Assembly (NCBI RefSeq): GCF_037975245.1
Contig: NC_092564.1
Coordinates: 176,601 to 240,600 of the forward strand
Source of the DNA: Apostichopus japonicus
Taxonomy: Eukaryota; Echinodermata; Holothuroidea; Aspidochirotida; Stichopodidae
DNA length: 64,000 bases
Reading direction: 5' to 3'
Shown: positions 1-11,927 of the stretch, in pieces
Position numbering within the stretch: position 1 is the stretch's first letter
Layout: every line of letters begins with the position of its first letter
The notes under the pieces: generated by a model
Databases searched by the model: none
What the model was told of the DNA's origin: nothing
The model's input: the letters and a program-made list of their open reading frames with translations, nothing else
Made by a program: the position numbers and the translations under genes

Positions 1-1749
1 TCGTATCGAACACTATTTAAAATTCCACGGAGGAAACGTCTGAAATCACCTGCGTATTCATTGCAATGGAAGCAAATTACACAATTTGCAAGCTACATCG
101 GTAAAACCGATAGAAAGATACCTTTCAAGAGAAGGAACAGCTTAAACATGAAAGTGATAGTAAAGGCCTAGGTTTATAACGGTCATAAACAACACAGAGA
201 GATTTGATTGGCGGGTGATCTGTTTGGCGGGACTTGCATATATTGATCGAAGTTTGTAGAATCTACACCCTCCTTAAAAATTATGGCAGCATTTATTCAG
301 TTCAGCATTTTTAACGACAGATAACTCAATAAAGCTAATGACTATTGATATGAAAAATGCACAGAAATGTGTTATTTTCACTGACATTTCAGTGCAATAA
401 ACTGGGATGGTCAAAGTTTAAATTTGGCAAACCCTGAATGGGACTGTTAAACAATTTATGGAAACATAGTAGCAATTGCTGCAGATTCTCAATATTCTAT
501 AATACAAAATCACTGAACGTTATTTATCATCAGTCTCATGTTGTGCTGTAAATGTAATTGTCTTCTTGAAAAGCTTTGTTCACTTCAGTCTTGTTATCAT
601 TTATGAGACATTAAATTCCTGCAAATGTTTCTCCATTACTAGTTTGGACAGTACTTTAGAATGGGAAAGTTATTACACCTAATTATGTCTTGAACTTAAG
701 TATTGTGTTGCCAATTTTAAAGAAACGAGGTCTAATTTTCTAACCATACTAGAAGATATGTAAACAAGCTTCTTTTCTTCTAAGACGTATTTCTGTGTGA
801 CTGATCAATTTTCAAAAAATTTTATGTGTATATAGGCTATGAACAAGTGGATCAGTTGCTCATTAAGTAATTGCATATATGCAAGAAAAGAGTTCTGGCA
901 TTTCGTCAGCAGACAAATGTTCTTTGTGGGATTGCACAGCCAGATGTGGGAATTGCAAACACTGCATTGCCCTGATGAATTATTTAGGGGTTAGGGGCAA
1001 AAATATAAGCACACTTTTAAAAAATAGCCCATATGATAAAATGTTTCAATTTATACTGTCAGTCCACTTCGTTTCAACATTTTGTACACTAACTTGGTTG
1101 AAATATTACGAGGTTGAGCTTTGACACCGGTTGCATGATACAAATGCGTCAGCTATCCCAGAGAGCAATTTGAGGAATTCACAGATAATCCATGTGTACA
1201 GATTTCCTGTAGACATTTGTTTCAGTTGTTCATGTGATCTGATTGGGCAACTGAAGTCGAGCAGGTAAACATGTGTTTGAGTAACCATAGAAATGAAGTT
1301 ACACATATTGTTCATGAAGACTGTGTTTGAGCCCGATTTGGGCCATTTGATCCCTAAAACCGTGTAAGAGTAATTGTTTTAGACTCAGAAAACCACATAG
1401 AAATAATAACAGTTAACTTTGTTACATTAAACACTTTTACAGTGTTGCAAACACAGTGTTGCAAAGTGAATCTTGAATTAGCATAAATAGCTTAGCAGCT
1501 CAACACATTTGAGAGATAGAAAGATGACAACAAAGCATTAAAGAAGTGGTAACTACTTTGCACACATGTTAAATATATTTCAATTATATATTCAATTATG
1601 TTCAATAAAAACCAAAATAACTGATAATAGCAAATACAAACAAGTGATAACTAATAATAACCATAATAACAAATGTGAAAAACATTGTACTCTTTGTGTT
1701 ACAGGGGAAAATGAAGCAAAATACAGCAATACCTGTCTTTTCTATAAGT
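1..1749. other. No gene or recognisable repeat
   Basis: A/T-rich sequence with only short open frames (the longest, at 879-1124, has no recognisable motif). I see no tandem structure, terminal inverted repeat or splice-bounded exon. It borders the satellite that begins near 1750. Confidence 0.5.
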
Positions 1750-4700
1750 GAAGCTGGCATTGCCAATGTAGGAAAATACTCTGGACTTTGTTATTTTGTA
1801 CAAAAATAATGGAAAGCATATGCTTATGTTCAATGCCGAACTGTGTATTCTCCTATAATGCTCATTTCCCCCACCCCCCACCCCCACATCACCCATTATC
1901 AGACACGATTTTGATCTTTTCTGCCAAAAAATTGTAGCAGAAAGTGTACTCAGTGAATACCTAACTGTGTATTCTCAGATAATGCAAGTGAAGCTGGCAT
2001 TGTCACTCTAGGAAACTACTTTGGACTTTGTTATTTTGTACAAAAATAATGGAAAGCATATATGCTTATGTTCAATACAGAACTGTGTATTTTCTATAAT
2101 GCTCGTGTCCCCCACCCTCCTCCCCAAAGATAGTGGAATATGCTCAATGCAAAATTATAATCTCCAATAATGCCAATGCACAATGATGATGGAATGCATA
2201 TAAGCTTAATGCATTACTGTATATTCTCCTATAATGATCGTGCCCCCACCTACGCACAATTAGATACACTTTTGGACTTTTTTTCCAAAAAAATTATATT
2301 CTCCAATAATGGTAGTGCAGCTGGCATTGTCACTCTAGAAAAATACTTTGGAATTTTGTCATTTTGTACAAAGATGGTGGAGTATGCTCAATGCATAACT
2401 GTTTATTCTCCTATAATGCTCGTGCCCCCACCTACGCACAATTAGATACACTTTTGGACTTTTTTTCTGAATTAAAATTATATTCTCCATTATTGCCAGT
2501 GCAGCTGGAATTGCCACTCTAGGAAAATACTCTGGGACTTTGTCATTTGGTACAAAGATGGTGGAATATGCTCAATGCATAACTGTTTATTCTCCTATAA
2601 TGATCGTGCCCCCACCTACGCACAATTAGATACACTTTTGGACTTTTTTTCCAAAAAAATTATATTCTCCAATAATGGTAGTGCAGCTGGCATTGTCACT
2701 CTAGGAAAATACTTTGGAATTTTGTCATTTTGTACAAAGATGGTGGAATATGCTCAATGCATTACTGTTTATTCTCCTATAATGCTCGTGCCCCTACCTA
2801 CGCACAATTAGATACACTTTTGGACTTTTTTTCTGAATTAAAATTATATTCTCCATTATTGCCAGTGCAGCTGGTATTGCCACTCTAGGAAAATACTCTG
2901 GGACTTTGTCATTTGGTACAAAGATGGTGGAATATGCTCAATGCATAACTGTTTATTCTCCTATAATGATCGTGCCCCCACCTACGCACAATTAGATACA
3001 CTTTTGGACTTTTTTTCCAAAAAAAATTATATTCTCCAATAATGGTAGTGCAGCTGGCATTGTCACTCTAGGAAAATACTTTGGAATTTTGTCATTTTGT
3101 ACAAAGATGGTGGAATATGCTCAATGCATTACTGTTTATTCTCCTATAATGTTCGTGCCCCTACCTACGCACAATTAGATACACTTTTGGACTTTTTTTC
3201 TGAATTAAAATTATATTCTCCATTATTGCCAGTGCAGCTGGTATTGCCACTCTAGGAAAATACTCTGGGACTTTGTCATTTGGTACAAAGATGGTGGAAT
3301 ATGCTCAATGCATAACTGTTTATTCTCCTATAATGATCGTGCCCCCACCTACGCACAATTAGATACACTTTTGGACTTTTTTTCCAAAAAAAATTATATT
3401 CTCCAATAATGGTAGTGCAGCTGGCATTGTCACTCTAGGAAAATACTTTGGAATTTTGTCATTTTGTACAAAGATGGTGGAATATGCTCAATGCATAACT
3501 GTTTATTCTCCTATAATGCTCGTGCCCCCACCTACGCACAATTGGATACACTTTTGGACTTTTTTTCTGAATTAAAATTATATTCTCCATTATTGCCAGT
3601 GCAGCTGGTATTGCCACTCTAGGAAAATACTCTGGACTTTGTCATTTTGTACAAAGATGGTGGAATATGCTCAATGCATAACTGTTTATTCTTCTATAAT
3701 GCTCGTGCCCCCACCTACACACAATCAGATACACTTTTGGACTTTATTTCTGAAGAAAAAAAAAATTATAATATCCATTATTGCCAATGCACAATGATGA
3801 TGGAATGCAAATAAGCTTAATGCATTACTGTATATTCTCCTATAATGATCGTGCCCCCACCTACGCACAATTAGATACACTTTTGGACTTTTTTTCCAAA
3901 AAAATTACATTCTCCAATAATGGTAGTGCAGCTGGCATTGTCACTCTAGGAAAATACTTTGGAATTTTGTCATTTTGTACAAAGATGGTGGAATATGCTC
4001 AATGCATAACTGTTTATTCTCCTATAATGCTCGTGCCCCACCTACGAACAATTAGATACACTTTTGAACTTTTTTTCTGAATTAAAATTATATTCTCCAT
4101 TATTGCCAGTGCAGCTGGTATTGCCACTCTAGGAAAATACTCTGGGACTTTGTCATTTTGTACAAAGATGGTGGAATATGCTCAATGCATAACTGTTTAT
4201 TCTCCTATAATGCTCGAGCCCCCACCCACACACAATCACATACACTTTTGGATTTTGTTTCTGAAAAAAACTATATTCTCCAATAATGCCAATGCAGTTG
4301 GCATTGCCACTCTAGGAAAATACTCTGGACTTTATCATTTGTACAAAGATGGTGGAATATGCTCAATGCATAACTGTATATTCTCCTATAATGCTCGTGC
4401 CCCCACCTACGCACAATTAGATACACTTTTGGACTTTTATTCTGAAAACAAAAAATCATATTCTCCAATAATGCCATGCAGCTGGCATTGCCACTCTAGG
4501 AAAATACTTTGGAATTTTGTCATTTTGTACAAAGATGGTGGAATATGCTCAATGCATAACTGTTTATTCTCCTATCATAACGTTAGTGCCCCCACCTACA
4601 CACAATCAGATACACTTTTGGACTTTATTTCTGAGGAAAAAAAAATTATAATCTCCAATAATGCCAATGCACAATGATGATGGAATGCATATGATATGTA

Positions 4701-4895
4701 TTACTGGATATTCTCCTATAATGATCGTGCCCCCACCCACACACAATCAGATACACTTTTGGACTTTGTTTCTGAAAAAATTATATTCTCCAATAATGCC
4801 AATGCAGCTAGCATTGCCACTCCAGGAAAATACTTTAGACTTTGCCATTTGTACAAAAATAATGGAAAGCGTATATGCTCTTGTTTATGTTAAAT
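1750..4895 (+). repeat. Satellite array, ~184 bp monomer with dimeric higher-order core
   Basis: Each monomer carries the anchors TATTCTCCTATAATG, GTGCCCCCACCTACGCAC, CACTTTTGGACTTT and GCATTGCCACTCTAGG. From about 2210 to 3600 the monomers alternate between an A type (CCAAAAAAATTATATTCTCC) and a B type (CTGAATTAAAATTATATTC). A-type landmarks fall at 2285, 2651, 3017 and 3384, and B-type landmarks at 2468, 2834, 3201 and 3568, so the dimer period is 366-367 bp. The left edge (1750-2110) has diverged ~240 bp units. Short open frames in the array are by-products of the repeat and recur with it. Confidence 0.95.
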
Positions 4896-5195
4896 AGTTT
4901 AGTTTAGAGACCCAAAGATGAAGAAGCCTGACATTAGCTTATTTGAGGCCATATATACGTGTTAGATCGTGGACGAACACCGGCTTATTTCAAGCCTTCT
5001 CTTTACGATAAGTGTTCAAAGGATAACGAGGCAGGTGTGTGATTTTGCTCCCATTCCTGCTACCGGGACCGCCATTTAATGTCCCCGTCCTACGGACTAC
5101 AGTGTATACCCCAGCATCTGACCACTGTCTCAAATACTGAGGTAGGCAAAGGCACCCCATTTGACATCAATGCAGTGCAGCCATGACAAACAAAG
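4896..5195. other. Non-satellite block interrupting the array
   Basis: About 300 bp of high-complexity sequence with none of the satellite anchors. It contains CGTGGACGAACACCGGC, CTACCGGGACCGCC and TGTCCCCGTCCTACGG and is more G+C-rich than the array. It could be an inserted short element or a captured fragment of another repeat. I found no clear polymerase III boxes, terminal repeats or open frame. Confidence 0.5.
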
Positions 5196-6115
5196 TTGTT
5201 TCAAAACCAAATGCACAACTGTGTATTGTTCTATATAATGCTCATGACCCCCCCCCCACTCCCCACAACCTGCTATCAGATACAATTCTGGCCATTTTTT
5301 CCCTGCAAAAACAAAAGTGCAGCAGAAAGTGTACTCAGTGAATACCTAACTGTGTATTCTCTAATGATTTATCAATCTATCAGACACACTTCTGGACTTT
5401 TTTTCTGAACAAAAAATTGTAGCAGAAAGTGTACACAGAATATGCACTCAGTATTCTCTAATAATGCCAGTGCAGCTGGCATTGCCACTTTATAAAAATA
5501 TGCTGGACTTTTGTCATTTTGTAAAAAGATGGTGGAATGTGTATATGCCTAATGCATTACACTGTATATTCTCCTATAATGCTTGTGTTTTCTATAAGTG
5601 AAGCTGGCATAGCCAGTCTAGGTACATACTTCAGATTAGACACACTTTTGGACTTTTTTTCTGCAGCAAAAAATGGAACAGAAAGTGTACTCAGTAAAAA
5701 ACCTTACTGTGTATTCTATAATAATGCCAGAGAAGCTGGCATTGCCAATCTAGGAAATTACTCTGGACTTTGTCATTTTGTACAAATATGGTGGAATGTG
5801 TATATGCTTAATGCATAACTGTATATTCTCTGTACTCAGTATTCTCTAATAATGCCAGTGCAGCTGGCATTGCCACTTTATGAAAATACGCTGGACTTTT
5901 GTCATTTTGTAATAATGCTTGTCCACAATTTTGTATAATACTTGTCCCCACCCCCCCCCCCTCCACAAACTCTCAGACACAATTCTGGACTATTTTCTCA
6001 ACAGAAAAAATGTAGCAGAAAGATAGCAGATATTGTACTCAAAAAGTGTACTCAGTATTCTCTAATAAACCATTGCCACTCTAGGAAAATACTTATACTT
6101 TGGCATCTACACAAA
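5196..6115 (+). repeat. Diverged edge of the satellite array
   Basis: The array resumes with degenerate ~240 bp type units. They retain TGTATTCTCTAATAATGCC, GTAGCAGAAAGTGTACTCAG and AGCTGGCATTGCCACT, and are separated by indels and C-rich tracts (5248-5258, 5950-5962). Decay towards the edges and homogeneity in the core are expected where unequal exchange acts mainly on the centre. Confidence 0.85.
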
Positions 6116-6132
6116 GCCAAAAAATGTCGCGT

Positions 6133-8510
6133 CTAAATGCTTGGCAGTTTTAATGATGACGAAATGTTTCTAATGCAATCCTTAATGTTTTTCCAGGTCC
6201 TTCCTGAAAAATTGGCTGGATAATTTTCCATGCATACTAAAATCTTATCCTTTCCAGGAAGGGTCCCTCTCTTGATGTATTTCTTGAAGTGTTTAGTTAA
6301 AATATCCTTGTCTTCTTCTGGCCACTTTCTTGGAATGCCTTTTAAAGAGAGAAATGCAAAAATACAGGAAAACTAAGTCACTTCATTTATCAATATAATT
6401 GTTATTTTCAAAATTAGACAGTGACTCAAGGTCGAAAATTTTTGTGGCATTGCAAAAAACATAAATGGATAACTTCTATCAGTCATGCAACATACCAAAA
6501 TAAATTCCTTGACTCTTTGAGATATTAATATTTTCATACTGTATACTCATCAATTTCAGAAGGTGAAATTCATAGTTTATGACACATTCCTGTCAGAAAC
6601 AACACATGAAGTGGCTAGGACGCATATGATAGACTATTCTCTTATCAAAGGACAAGATAACAATTTAAACTTAACAAGGACATGTCTTAGTAAGTATGCA
6701 GTATCTATATAATACTTGAAGACAAGAAATATATCAATATTTAGGTAATAGAAGTTTGCAACTTTCTGCATCCTTTTGTATGATTTTCACAACCTCATTG
6801 ACCTCACAATGCCATAACGTCATACAAAAGAAGAAATCTAACTTCAAATGGTGAAATTAAAGGAAAAAAGTTAGAACTTTCAACATTGTCAAATTGCTGA
6901 ATATCTTAGTTTGCTTTTTTTGTGATTGATACATGTAGAAAACTTGATGGACATGTCACAAGGGTGGAAAATGGCGACAAAATGCAAAAAGCTGCTTAAA
7001 GTTTGCTACAAAGGAGCTAACCACTCTTCAAAAAGCAGGACATATATAGAAAAATAAATGTACTTAAAATAAGTTTGTTTCAATCGACTATCACCAACCA
7101 TAGCAAATTTTATGCCTCAAGTTTAAGTATTTTGTTATGAAACTAGGCTTTGCTAGTGCTTCTCAGTTTGTGTTTCCAAGATGAGCATTTGGAAAGTTAG
7201 TTAGTTATTCTCATTTTTTCTCCATCACCAGGTGAGAAAGAAATCCATAAACATACAAAGTACGCAGACAGTCCATCTGTCTACTCAGTAGCCTTCATCA
7301 CTCAATATACATCAAAGCCACAACTAACATTTCTTACCGGAAGTGTTTTTTGGTTTCCTTTCTGTTTTTGAGGTACTTGGCTGAGCATCCTTAGCTCTAT
7401 AACACATCTGTTCAGAATGTTCAGGAATTTCTGTAAAACAGAAATAAAATTATGCATTACATTTACAGCAGCACACATAAAACTAATACACATCAAAACT
7501 TTGATTCATTCAATGAAGTAGGTCTTTAGATCAAAGCCACAACAAGTGACATTTCTCACCTGAAGTCATTTTATCCATCTTTTCATTCTGCTCAATTGTT
7601 TCACCTTCCTCCTCCAAGACCTGAGTAAGTTCTGTAGAGGAAAAAGTTTTTTCTATGAAATTAGCTCAGCAACCTACATAACACTCAGAAAGTAACATGA
7701 TTTCTCATAAAATGTAAGGATTGTTTTATACAAGATTTGGAAGACCCTAACTAATGTTATAAGAGTTGTTAAGTATGTCATACTTAGTAGACTAATTGGT
7801 TCACTGCCCTCATTCTTTAAAATTTACCCAGCTTTCATATTAGCAAACTTTGAATCCAGTAGTACATCAACAGTAATTGATCCAAACATAAATGTTAGGC
7901 AAACTTAAGATGCACTTATGAACATGCTTTTTTTTTATATATAAATTTTCCACACAAACAACAAATTCAACCCGCAGCTACCATCTATATTGCAGTTTAG
8001 TGACTTGAATCTAGAGAATGAAGGATATATCTTTAAAAACTAATGACCCAAGGTACAGACTAGTATCAGAAATACATTCTTAAATAGGTGGTGTCATCTT
8101 CAAAGATCTGTAGTACAAAATGCCCCAGCATTGTCAGCAGACTTTGCATGATGTCACTTTTATTTCATTTTTTGTTTTGGTGCGTTTCATCTGCGAGTCA
8201 AAATCTACACATATACGATAGTTGTGCAGTAGTTCTGCTCTCCTACGTGCGGTGATTTATTTATACAGCCCAGCCATCTCATTGCAGTTTTAACTTCTGT
8301 AAACATACCTATTTCGTCCAACGAGATCTCGTCTAAGGTCCTCCCAACAAAATTTGAAGACTTGCCCGAGTCGACTGCCATGAGTAGGTTTGCTACTTTT
8401 GCCTTTTCTAGGGTGCTGCTTGGAAGCCTATAATGTTGATGGTGAACAGCCATAGAATGGCCCAAGTGCTCAGCAAGCCATTGAGCTTGGTGCTCCCCCA
8501 GGGCAAACAC
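6133..8510 (-). CDS. Spliced tyrosine-recombinase-like gene, 3' exons (Crypton-like C-terminus plus SANT-like tail)
   Basis: Four minus-strand exons join in consistent phase 1: about 8510-8312, 7632-7560, 7432-7339 and 6338-6133 (stop TAG). Junctions seen are donor ATAG/GTATGT, acceptor CTACAG, donor TTCAG/GTGAGA, acceptor TTTTACAG, donor TTCCG/GTAAGA and acceptor TTAAAAG. The first exon reads WLAEHLGHSMAVHHQHYRLP followed by an AKVANLL helix and GRTLDEISLDEI. This matches box II of tyrosine recombinases (LGHS, then the tyrosine of HYR as nucleophile), as in Crypton-type and related domesticated proteins. The middle exons are acidic or Ser/Lys-rich linkers. The last exon reads IPRKWPEEDKDILTKHFKKY, then RTWKNIKDCIRN, a SANT/Myb-like DNA-binding pattern often found after this recombinase tail. 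The upstream catalytic Arg/His region is not identified, so the gene is partial here or 5'-truncated. A transposon remnant or a domesticated gene are both possible. Confidence 0.65.
6339..7338 (-). other. Intron of the recombinase-like gene
   Basis: Noncoding A/T-rich sequence between the exon ending at 7339 (donor CCG/GTAAGA) and the acceptor at 6339-6340. No repeats are recognised inside it. Confidence 0.5.
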
Positions 8511-8787
8511 TTGTACCTCACTTCAAAGCCTTCCTTATCGCACTTTAGTTCAACATGATGGAAGCAGTCCTGTTGTGGGGTGATCCTTTTATGAAACTAC
8601 ACAAAAAGAGATAACATCACAAAACATATAACATCAAGAAAACACATGCAGTGACTTTGAAAGCAGTTAAAAGCAGAAGCAAAATGATGTTTTAGACATC
8701 CTAACCTGAAATAAACCTATACATACGTCACCCGATACTGGCTCCATGTAGTTCCAAGTAGCTAGCTCATCTTTTAAGTGAGAAGTA
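8511..8787 (-). pseudogene. Two upstream minus-strand exon candidates, frame-broken against the recombinase exon
   Basis: Exon candidate 8787-8706 has acceptor ATTATTTCAG and donor TTTCAG/GTTAGG. It encodes 27 codons, including KDELATWNYMEPVSGDVCIG. The next candidate starts at 8596 after TTTTTGTGTAG and continues in phase 0 as FHKRITPQQDCFHHVELK, then CDKEGFEVRYK. That frame runs on over 8510 as CLPWGST, while the recombinase signature lies in another frame (VFALGEHQAQ), in which a TGA occurs just upstream. Either an indel broke the gene, or two genes are juxtaposed, or the recombinase exon begins at the AG inside TACAAG. The GFEVRYK stretch faintly recalls the segment before the SET domain in KMT5A-like proteins, but that is only a guess. 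Confidence 0.4.
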
Positions 8788-8839
8788 CTGAAATAATGTA
8801 AGAAATGCCACTTCAACTAAAATTACAGAAATGTCCAAT

Positions 8840-9450
8840 GGGCATTTCCATGAAAAAGTGGACATGGGCTCAAAATATAAAATCTGCAATCACATTTTGT
8901 CATTGGTTAAATGTTGTTGCAAACATATCCAAGTTTGTGGAATCAATATGATACCTTCCTAAATATTGATTGAATTTTAGAAATTTGCATATGAAGTGAA
9001 AGGATGCTGTAATGCAAATTTTGTGCACAAATTATTAACAGATTTGTTTTTGTTCTCCTAAGAAATTAAATGGTAATACTCAACTGATTTGTACATTTAT
9101 TGCTTACATAGTGCACTAACTTCAGATATCACTACCAACCTTTTGAATATATAATCAAAAATAATATATTTTTTGCTTTATTCAAACCTCTATGTACTGT
9201 AGCTGATGTAACATGAGTTATTGAAATTATTATTTTTTCCCCATACATCAAATATGACACTATTAAAAATCTCATAATTGGATTTTGGTTTCTACTCATC
9301 ATCTCAAATGTGAAACAAGTAAAGAAATGTTGTGCACCCCACTATGTTTACGTCGGGTAGGTGATGCAAATGGTAACGTGAGTTACCATGTTACGTGAGT
9401 TATCATACAGTATTATCATGCTTATAATGTCAGTGTAGTAGACAATTATG
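8840..9450 (+). repeat. Dispersed repeat, copy 1 (second copy at 33156-33752)
   Basis: This stretch matches 33156-33752 in the same orientation with mostly single-base differences. Both begin at GGGCATTTCCATG and end near GACAATTATG. Both contain GTTACCATGTTACGTGAG. The sequences outside these limits differ, which marks the boundaries. No coding capacity is seen. Confidence 0.85.
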
Positions 9451-10757
9451 GAATAACAATTAGTTAAAAACCACTTGCGATTATTACTATTTTTTAGTTA
9501 TCCCGTCTATAATCCATTAATAACATCTGGTAAATGTCAGTCTTTCCATTTATGAAATAAATGAATGAAAAAATAATAATTGTAAAAATTCTTTCAATTT
9601 CTTCCACATGGTAGCCTAACACCTCACTAAGTCAATCTGGTAATCTAGCCTAACCATCTGTTTATTTGCTGAAATTGTGACACAGTTATAAGATATCTAT
9701 GGAATACTTATATTATTGCTATTATCTTTGACCACATGGTAGCCTAACACCACACTAAGTCAATGGGAAAATCTTGCATAACCATCGGTATGCAAAAAAA
9801 AATGTCACACTTTGCATAGGATTCGGGTAATAAGTTAGGAACCGGGTAGTATCACGACGGGTGGGTACCCGGATACCCCTTGCAAACACTAGTTAATGTG
9901 CGTGTAAATGTCTTACAATTTAACCCTTTCGTATGCTAAAAGGAATTTTGATTTTGGTACATTAAGCTAGGCCAGATATAAGAAACGGGGGCTGCTAATG
10001 CTGTTAGACAGTGTTAGACATAGTAACCCATAACCATATAGATACATCCAACATGAAATATTCCTCAATACTATCACAGGGCCTATTTAACCTCGCCACT
10101 TGCAATTTAACAAACTTTATCATTGATGTCAATTGTTTTGGCCATTTCCTCCACTGTTCATTGGCTCTACTGTTGAATGATATGGAGCACTGCAGTGATT
10201 CCTACATAATATGAAACTGCAAATAAGTTAATAACAGGTACACTGTGTTACAAAGTGAACACAAGAAGTAATTTTATTAAAGCTTGAAACTGTTACATAA
10301 AAATTAGTAAGATTGAATTGTGTCAGCAACTTATTTTTTATTAACTGTTATGCGTGGACAAATTGTAACGTGAGTTACCGTGTCTTGCATCATTTTTATG
10401 CAACTGGACAATGATATAGGAATTTTTTGGCAACCTATATGTTTACTATAGTAGGTAAGGTATAACTACCAAATTTCACTTGTCTTAGAGTTCACTTAGT
10501 ATGAGGACACTTTTTAAGTAAAATTTGTTTACCAGTTTTGGCGCTTTTAGATATCAGTGTACGTGAGTTACCGACTCAATTTTCCCTATACAATCTACAT
10601 GAAGCAAATATTTGATTTTTTTGATTTTTTTTTTACTTAGGTATGCCGTCAGCATTGTGGTAACTACTATAGAAGAAGTAATGTTGTGTTAGTAAAATAT
10701 ATGGTACAAAGAGAAGACGAAAAACATCAAAAATTAATGTGAGTTACTGTGGAAATG
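9208..10757 (+). repeat. Region with a reiterated palindromic motif GTAAC-GTGA-GTTAC
   Basis: The 14-16 bp motif occurs near 9208 (variant), 9372 (perfect GGTAAC GTGA GTTACC), 9390 (variant), 10365, 10557 and 10735 (variants), in otherwise unrelated A/T-rich sequence. The spacing is irregular, so this is not a tandem array. The motif is itself an inverted repeat with a 4 bp centre. A faint inverted similarity exists between GCATTTCCATG at 8842 and GTGGAAATGC near 10749, which may be the element ends. The biological role is unknown; clustered protein-binding sites in a transposon are one possibility. Confidence 0.55.
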
Positions 10758-11927
10758 CAAAACTTGACAAAAAATGTTAGTTTATGACTAACTCAAAAAA
10801 TAAATAAACAACGGTACTTAGCCGTGTGTTAAAGGTTAATAACCACTGTGGTTTCTCAAGTTCTGTAATAGTAATATGCATGATACCAAGTTTAATATAA
10901 CCATCATGTAATGTACCTGTTAAAATCTAACTTAAATTTGCAGTTCTACAATTTGCATATTCACACATTTGACCCTGTGAGGCTGTGACCCTGTTAATAA
11001 ATATGATATACAAGGAACCAAAACATTTAAGGTCTGATACAATGCTACCAGTGAAATAAACTTCTCTTCTTTAGACTGTACTGAGAGTTTCACATTTTAA
11101 TCAGATAACTTGACTATCTATAAAGCAGACTGTATGTGCTAATACCATGGAAGCGCTACAGTAATACAATGTACCTGGCAGTTAACAAACCTTTGAAGTC
11201 AAAACTAAAAGAAACCCCCCCCCCAACATGACCCCCCAAAAAAGTAAATGGTTTATTCATAAAGTGCCCATTTGTTGTGAATAAAATGAGACTACTGGTC
11301 TAACCAGGGAGTTGTCCATAACAACTCCCTGGACAGAGCATGAATTTTCTCTATGCAGACTCTTTCCAAATGCATAAGCTTTATCACTGTGCAAATGGGT
11401 TACAGTACATGCTTGTAGTGATACCATATGCATTCCTCCTCTCTAGTGACTGTTCCCAGTAGCAAGACATATGATCCCATCCAGCTCTCACATAGGCCTA
11501 TGGTCTTCTTGTAATGACTATACACAGTGAATTCATGAGAGTTCAATCTGGCTGTAAGGCATGTTTATAAATGAAATCTGATACATTCCTTTCGAAGTTG
11601 CAGAGAAAACAAGTGCACTATTTCCATGGTTTCTTCCTTATAAGATGGGAGTATACTGTTGTCTACATAATAACTACCAAATGGGAAAATTTCCTGTTCA
11701 TCCTAGAATTGCCTTTCCCATGGATAGTTTGAATGCACCAAGTAACTTCACTGACACAAACTACTTGTAAGGCCTATAATGATAAATATTTTCTGTAAGT
11801 TAAGTCCAATTATGCATTTTATTGTAAAATAACCTCACAAGGAAACCAAATTGTCTTTTATTTCTTTGCAATGTCACACCTTCACATGATGAATTTTGAA
11901 ATAACAATTAAACCCAAATAGGCCAAA
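10758..11927. other. No gene recognised
   Basis: A/T-rich intergenic sequence with a C-run near 11216. Short open frames lack any protein-like character, and no terminal repeats were detected. Confidence 0.4.

Noticed and set aside
2170-4897. Series of similar open frames (MPMHNDDG... and relatives)
   Set aside because: They recur with the satellite period, have no start context, and end at monomer-specific stops. They are by-products of the tandem repeat.
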